Part shown: positions 6,047 through 6,826 of the stretch, in pieces
Numbering within the stretch: the stretch's first letter is position 1
Layout of the letters: each line of letters starts with the position of its first letter
Assembly: GCA_937957845.1 (NCBI GenBank)
Contig: CALGOD010000023.1
Coordinates: 1-6,826 of the forward strand
DNA from: an uncultured Nocardiopsis sp.
Lineage (GTDB): Bacteria; Actinomycetota; Actinomycetes; Streptosporangiales; Streptosporangiaceae
Length of the DNA: 6,826 nucleotides
Direction of reading: 5' to 3'
Notes under the pieces: generated by a model
Databases searched by the model: none
The model's input: the letters and a program-made list of their open reading frames with translations, nothing else
What the model was told of the DNA's origin: nothing
Program-made: the position numbers and the translations under genes

Positions 6047-6715
6047 ATGAAGTCCGAGCCCACGTGTCCCCGCTGCGGGCGCGCGGTCCAGCCTCCGGGG
6101 CTGTGGACCAGCGCCTGGCAGTGTGACGTCCACGGAGCGGTGGCGCCCCTGCAGCGGGTGCGCGCCCCTGGGGCCGCGCCCCTGAGCGCACTCCTGTCCC
6201 AGGCACAGGTTCCGGTGTGGATCCCCTGGCCGATGCCGAGCAACTGGGTGGTCACCGGCTTCGCCGAGTGCGGTGACGAGCGAAGCGGTGCCTTGGCCGT
6301 CGCCGTCGCGCTTTCGGGGCCCGACCTGATTGGCGGTGTCGGAGAGATCGTCATCGTCGCGGAGGACCCCGGCATCGGCCTCGGGGCCCGCCTCGCCGGA
6401 ATGGAGGGGCCGGATCCCGGTCACGGTTTCGGCGACTCGGCCGCCGACGCCAAGCTGCGCTTCGACGGCCACGAGGTCACGTTGTGGAACCTGGACCTGG
6501 GACGTGATCGGCGCGCCGCCTACACCGGTGAGGCCCTCGCCCACTGGTTGTGGCTGGTCTTCGCCTCGACGGACACCGCCATGCTCATGTGCGAGATCAG
6601 CGCGCTCCGAGACCTGCGCGACATCCGGGACGGGGGCGTCTCGCTGGAGCCCCCTTTCGGCGCTCCCAGCCCTTTCCTCGCCGAGGCGCTAGCGCCCCGG
6701 GAGACCACGGACTGA
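6047..6715 (+). CDS. Zinc-ribbon protein of the DUF6758 type, function unknown
   Basis: This 222-residue protein resembles, from memory, the actinobacterial family annotated as DUF6758, usually found beside a PHP-domain gene. The N-terminus has Cys7-x2-Cys10 and Cys26-x2-His29, a likely single zinc ribbon. Conserved-looking stretches follow: QVPVWIPWPMPSNW (54-67) and GGVGEIVIVAEDPGIGLGAR (96-115), then LAGMEGPDPG (116-125). A tryptophan-rich segment around HWLWLVFAS lies in the last third. There is no signal peptide or clear membrane segment, so it is probably cytoplasmic. No catalytic motif is evident, so zinc may be structural. The ATG has no good Shine-Dalgarno sequence but has a possible -10 nine bases upstream. 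The next gene starts 64 bases after its stop. The coding call is firm, the family name moderately so, and the function is unknown. Confidence 0.85.
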   Translation: MKSEPTCPRCGRAVQPPGLWTSAWQCDVHGAVAPLQRVRAPGAAPLSALLSQAQVPVWIPWPMPSNWVVTGFAECGDERSGALAVAVALSGPDLIGGVGEIVIVAEDPGIGLGARLAGMEGPDPGHGFGDSAADAKLRFDGHEVTLWNLDLGRDRRAAYTGEALAHWLWLVFASTDTAMLMCEISALRDLRDIRDGGVSLEPPFGAPSPFLAEALAPRETTD

Positions 6716-6732
6716 GATCGTCGGTACGGCCC

Positions 6733-6746
6733 CGTCCGCACGGACG
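6733..6746 (+). repeat. Short inverted repeat upstream of the PHP gene
   Basis: CGTCCG (6733-6738) and CGGACG (6741-6746) form a 6-bp inverted repeat with a two-base centre. It lies where the -35 region of the TACAAT promoter would fall, so it could be an operator, but a GC-rich palindrome of this size can arise by chance. A two-base loop makes an RNA hairpin unlikely without opening the inner pairs. Confidence 0.25.
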
Positions 6747-6764
6747 TGTCGAGCCGCACTTCCG

Positions 6765-6770
6765 TACAAT
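6765..6770 (+). promoter_or_regulatory. -10 element of the PHP-domain gene, probably leaderless
   Basis: TACAAT matches TATAAT at five of six positions and ends nine bases before the ATG at 6780. The intervening CGCCCGGCG contains no Shine-Dalgarno sequence, so transcription starting at or next to the ATG is the simplest reading. No clear TTGACA-like -35 is seen. Confidence 0.6.
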
Positions 6771-6779
6771 CGCCCGGCG

Positions 6780-6826
6780 ATGCGCATCGATCTGCACTCC
6801 CACAGCTCCGTCTCCGACGGCACCGA
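6780..6826 (+). CDS. PHP-domain metal-dependent phosphoesterase, 5' end only
   Basis: The window ends after 15 complete codons, reading MRIDLHSHSSVSDGT. The D-L-H-x-H start followed by S-D-G-T is the first metal-binding motif of the PHP (polymerase and histidinol phosphatase) domain. In many bacteria a stand-alone protein with this N-terminus is a YciV/RNase AM-like phosphoesterase acting on nucleotide or RNA 5' ends, but histidinol-phosphatase-like members start similarly and the fragment cannot separate them. The zinc-ribbon gene just upstream matches a neighbour pair I recall from other actinobacteria. A TACAAT -10 nine bases before the ATG supports this start. Confidence 0.75.
   Translation, partial: MRIDLHSHSSVSDGT

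Noticed and set aside
3991..6375. A 794-codon open frame on the minus strand opposite typA.
   Set aside because: This is the same antisense artefact. It crosses the typA promoter, terminator and the following gene, and encodes no recognisable motif.
1..6826. Search for mobile elements, CRISPR repeats, tRNA or rRNA genes, toxin-antitoxin or defence genes.
   Set aside because: No transposase, integrase, regular repeat array, RNA gene signature or defence domain was visible. All genes fit core actinobacterial chromosome and share the same codon bias.

Overview
The window is a high-GC stretch of ordinary actinobacterial chromosome. The evidence is strong third-position G/C bias, GTG starts, recD2 and typA sequences of actinobacterial type, and a zinc-ribbon protein next to a PHP-domain gene. 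My best guess is a Nocardiopsis- or Thermobifida-like member of the Nocardiopsidaceae, but this rests on general resemblance and not on a search. All six genes lie on the plus strand. No rRNA, tRNA, CRISPR array, insertion sequence, integrase or phage gene was seen, and no stretch longer than about 190 bases lacks a gene.

Layout. Positions 18-572 encode a small four-helix membrane protein of unknown role. A 151-base gap follows. It holds three stem-loops, a 9-base direct repeat and no TA dinucleotide. Positions 724-1149 (MmcQ/YjbR-like), 1169-3427 (RecD2 helicase) and 3450-3884 (MutT-type NUDIX hydrolase) are closely spaced (19- and 22-base gaps) and look co-transcribed. The NUDIX gene also seems to have its own leaderless promoter just downstream of the recD2 stop. 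A 181-base gap with an AT-rich -10 element and a structured leader precedes typA (4066-5952), which ends in a perfect 10-bp GC hairpin. Then comes a DUF6758-like zinc-ribbon protein (6047-6715), and at the right edge the first 15 codons of a PHP-domain phosphoesterase (from 6780).

How the genes fit together. The recD2 and NUDIX genes both serve genome maintenance: DNA unwinding during repair, and probably removal of oxidised nucleotides. The MmcQ/YjbR-like gene upstream of recD2 may share that theme, but this is inferred only from position. TypA is a separately promoted ribosome-associated GTPase. The last two genes appear to be separately promoted as well.

I found no convincing undescribed system. 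The points most worth checking are small and regulatory: the triple-hairpin, TA-free gap before the MmcQ gene, a hairpin that may mask the typA ribosome-binding site, and several TANNNT motifs placed for leaderless transcription.
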